Shown here: positions 63,871 through 64,000 of the stretch, one piece after another
Position numbering within the stretch: the stretch's first letter is position 1
How the letters are laid out: each line of letters opens with the position of its first letter
Origin: Bacteroides intestinalis
Lineage (GTDB): Bacteria; Bacteroidota; Bacteroidia; Bacteroidales; Bacteroidaceae
Reading direction: 5' to 3'
DNA: 64,000 nucleotides
Assembly (NCBI RefSeq): GCF_003464595.1
Contig: NZ_QRZF01000009.1
Span: 159,961-223,960 of the forward strand
Program-made: the position numbers and the translations under genes
Notes under the pieces: generated by a model
What the model was told of the DNA's origin: nothing
The model's database searches: none
What the model saw: only the letters and a program-made list of their open reading frames with translations

Positions 63871-64000
63871 TCAATATTTTCTCCAAACCATCTTATCCAC
63901 TACCCCGGTGTAGCTCTGAATCAGTTTCACAACCTTAACCGAAACATTCTCACCCGTATAGTCATCGACAGGGATACCCAAAGCTCCGGCACGATTCATC
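63871..64000 (-). CDS. C-terminus of a sugar-nucleotide enzyme, likely FnlC/WbjD-type UDP-GlcNAc 2-epimerase
   Basis: Only the last 42 residues are visible, including IPVDDYTGENVSVKVVKLIQ and ending KMVWRKY. The stop is 9 nt before the GT4 start. The YT-ENVS-KVV and VWRK pattern resembles the end of non-hydrolysing UDP-GlcNAc 2-epimerases of the FnlC type. The identification rests on memory of that C-terminus and on the neighbour being WbuB-like, so it is tentative. Confidence 0.5.
   Translation of the reverse strand, partial: MNRAGALGIPVDDYTGENVSVKVVKLIQSYTGVVDKMVWRKY

Overview
The window is a Bacteroides-type chromosome segment (Bacteroidota, Bacteroidaceae). The evidence is about twenty -7 boxes of the TAnnTTTG type with little Shine-Dalgarno signal, a SusC/SusD pair, fimbrillin and Cys-lipobox lipoproteins, a smalltalk/HU pair, a cambialistic-type superoxide dismutase, pyruvate phosphate dikinase and the carboxyspermidine route of polyamine synthesis. 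The species cannot be fixed from sequence reading alone.

Layout. Bases 1-2600 are the right end of an integrated element: a truncated gene, a small hypothetical gene, and two convergent tyrosine recombinases beside an intact tRNA-Asp. Bases 2700-9660 hold an aminotransferase, an orphan SusC/SusD pair and a YqgE/AlgH protein. Bases 9650-14090 hold a recR / membrane protein / GT2 / GNAT operon, divergent from engB and a DUF4923 protein. Bases 14175-15110 are a nine-gene Gly/Leu tRNA array containing a 325-bp tandem duplication. Bases 15220-26720 are housekeeping: nspC, uvrD/pcrA, sod, a thiE-like gene, a short histidine kinase, ppdK, rlmD and an RluA-family gene. Bases 26780-34320 hold two paralogous lipoproteins, an MFS exporter, a glutathione peroxidase, a 31-residue membrane protein, an OmpA-family protein and a large hybrid histidine kinase. 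Bases 34500-42100 hold sbcD, sbcC, map, rmuC and xpt. Bases 42250-49120 hold a BlaR1/BlaI pair, two sodium/proton antiporters and lepA. Bases 49280-59270 hold a fimbrillin-like lipoprotein, pdxH, a small winged-helix protein, a C_GCAxxG_C_C protein, xth, mntH, a TSCPD protein, yebC, pheT and dnaB. Bases 59400-64000 are the distal end of a surface-polysaccharide operon. It runs from a UDP-GlcNAc 2-epimerase-like C-terminus through a WbuB-like GT4 and PglC-, PglD- and PglE-like proteins, and is followed by an HU-like protein and a smalltalk peptide.

The least expected structure lies between genes. Four intergenic arrays (about 12735-12822, 29725-29801, 42102-42233 and 44577-44653) have unrelated sequences but a shared 11/22-nt period. 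In three of them the 11-mers clearly carry inverted cores, either alternating or as two opposed halves. I know of no named element with this geometry. Other points of interest are the PglC/D/E-like cassette, the tRNA duplication, the 31-residue membrane protein with its own promoter, and an ExbD-like tail on BlaR1.
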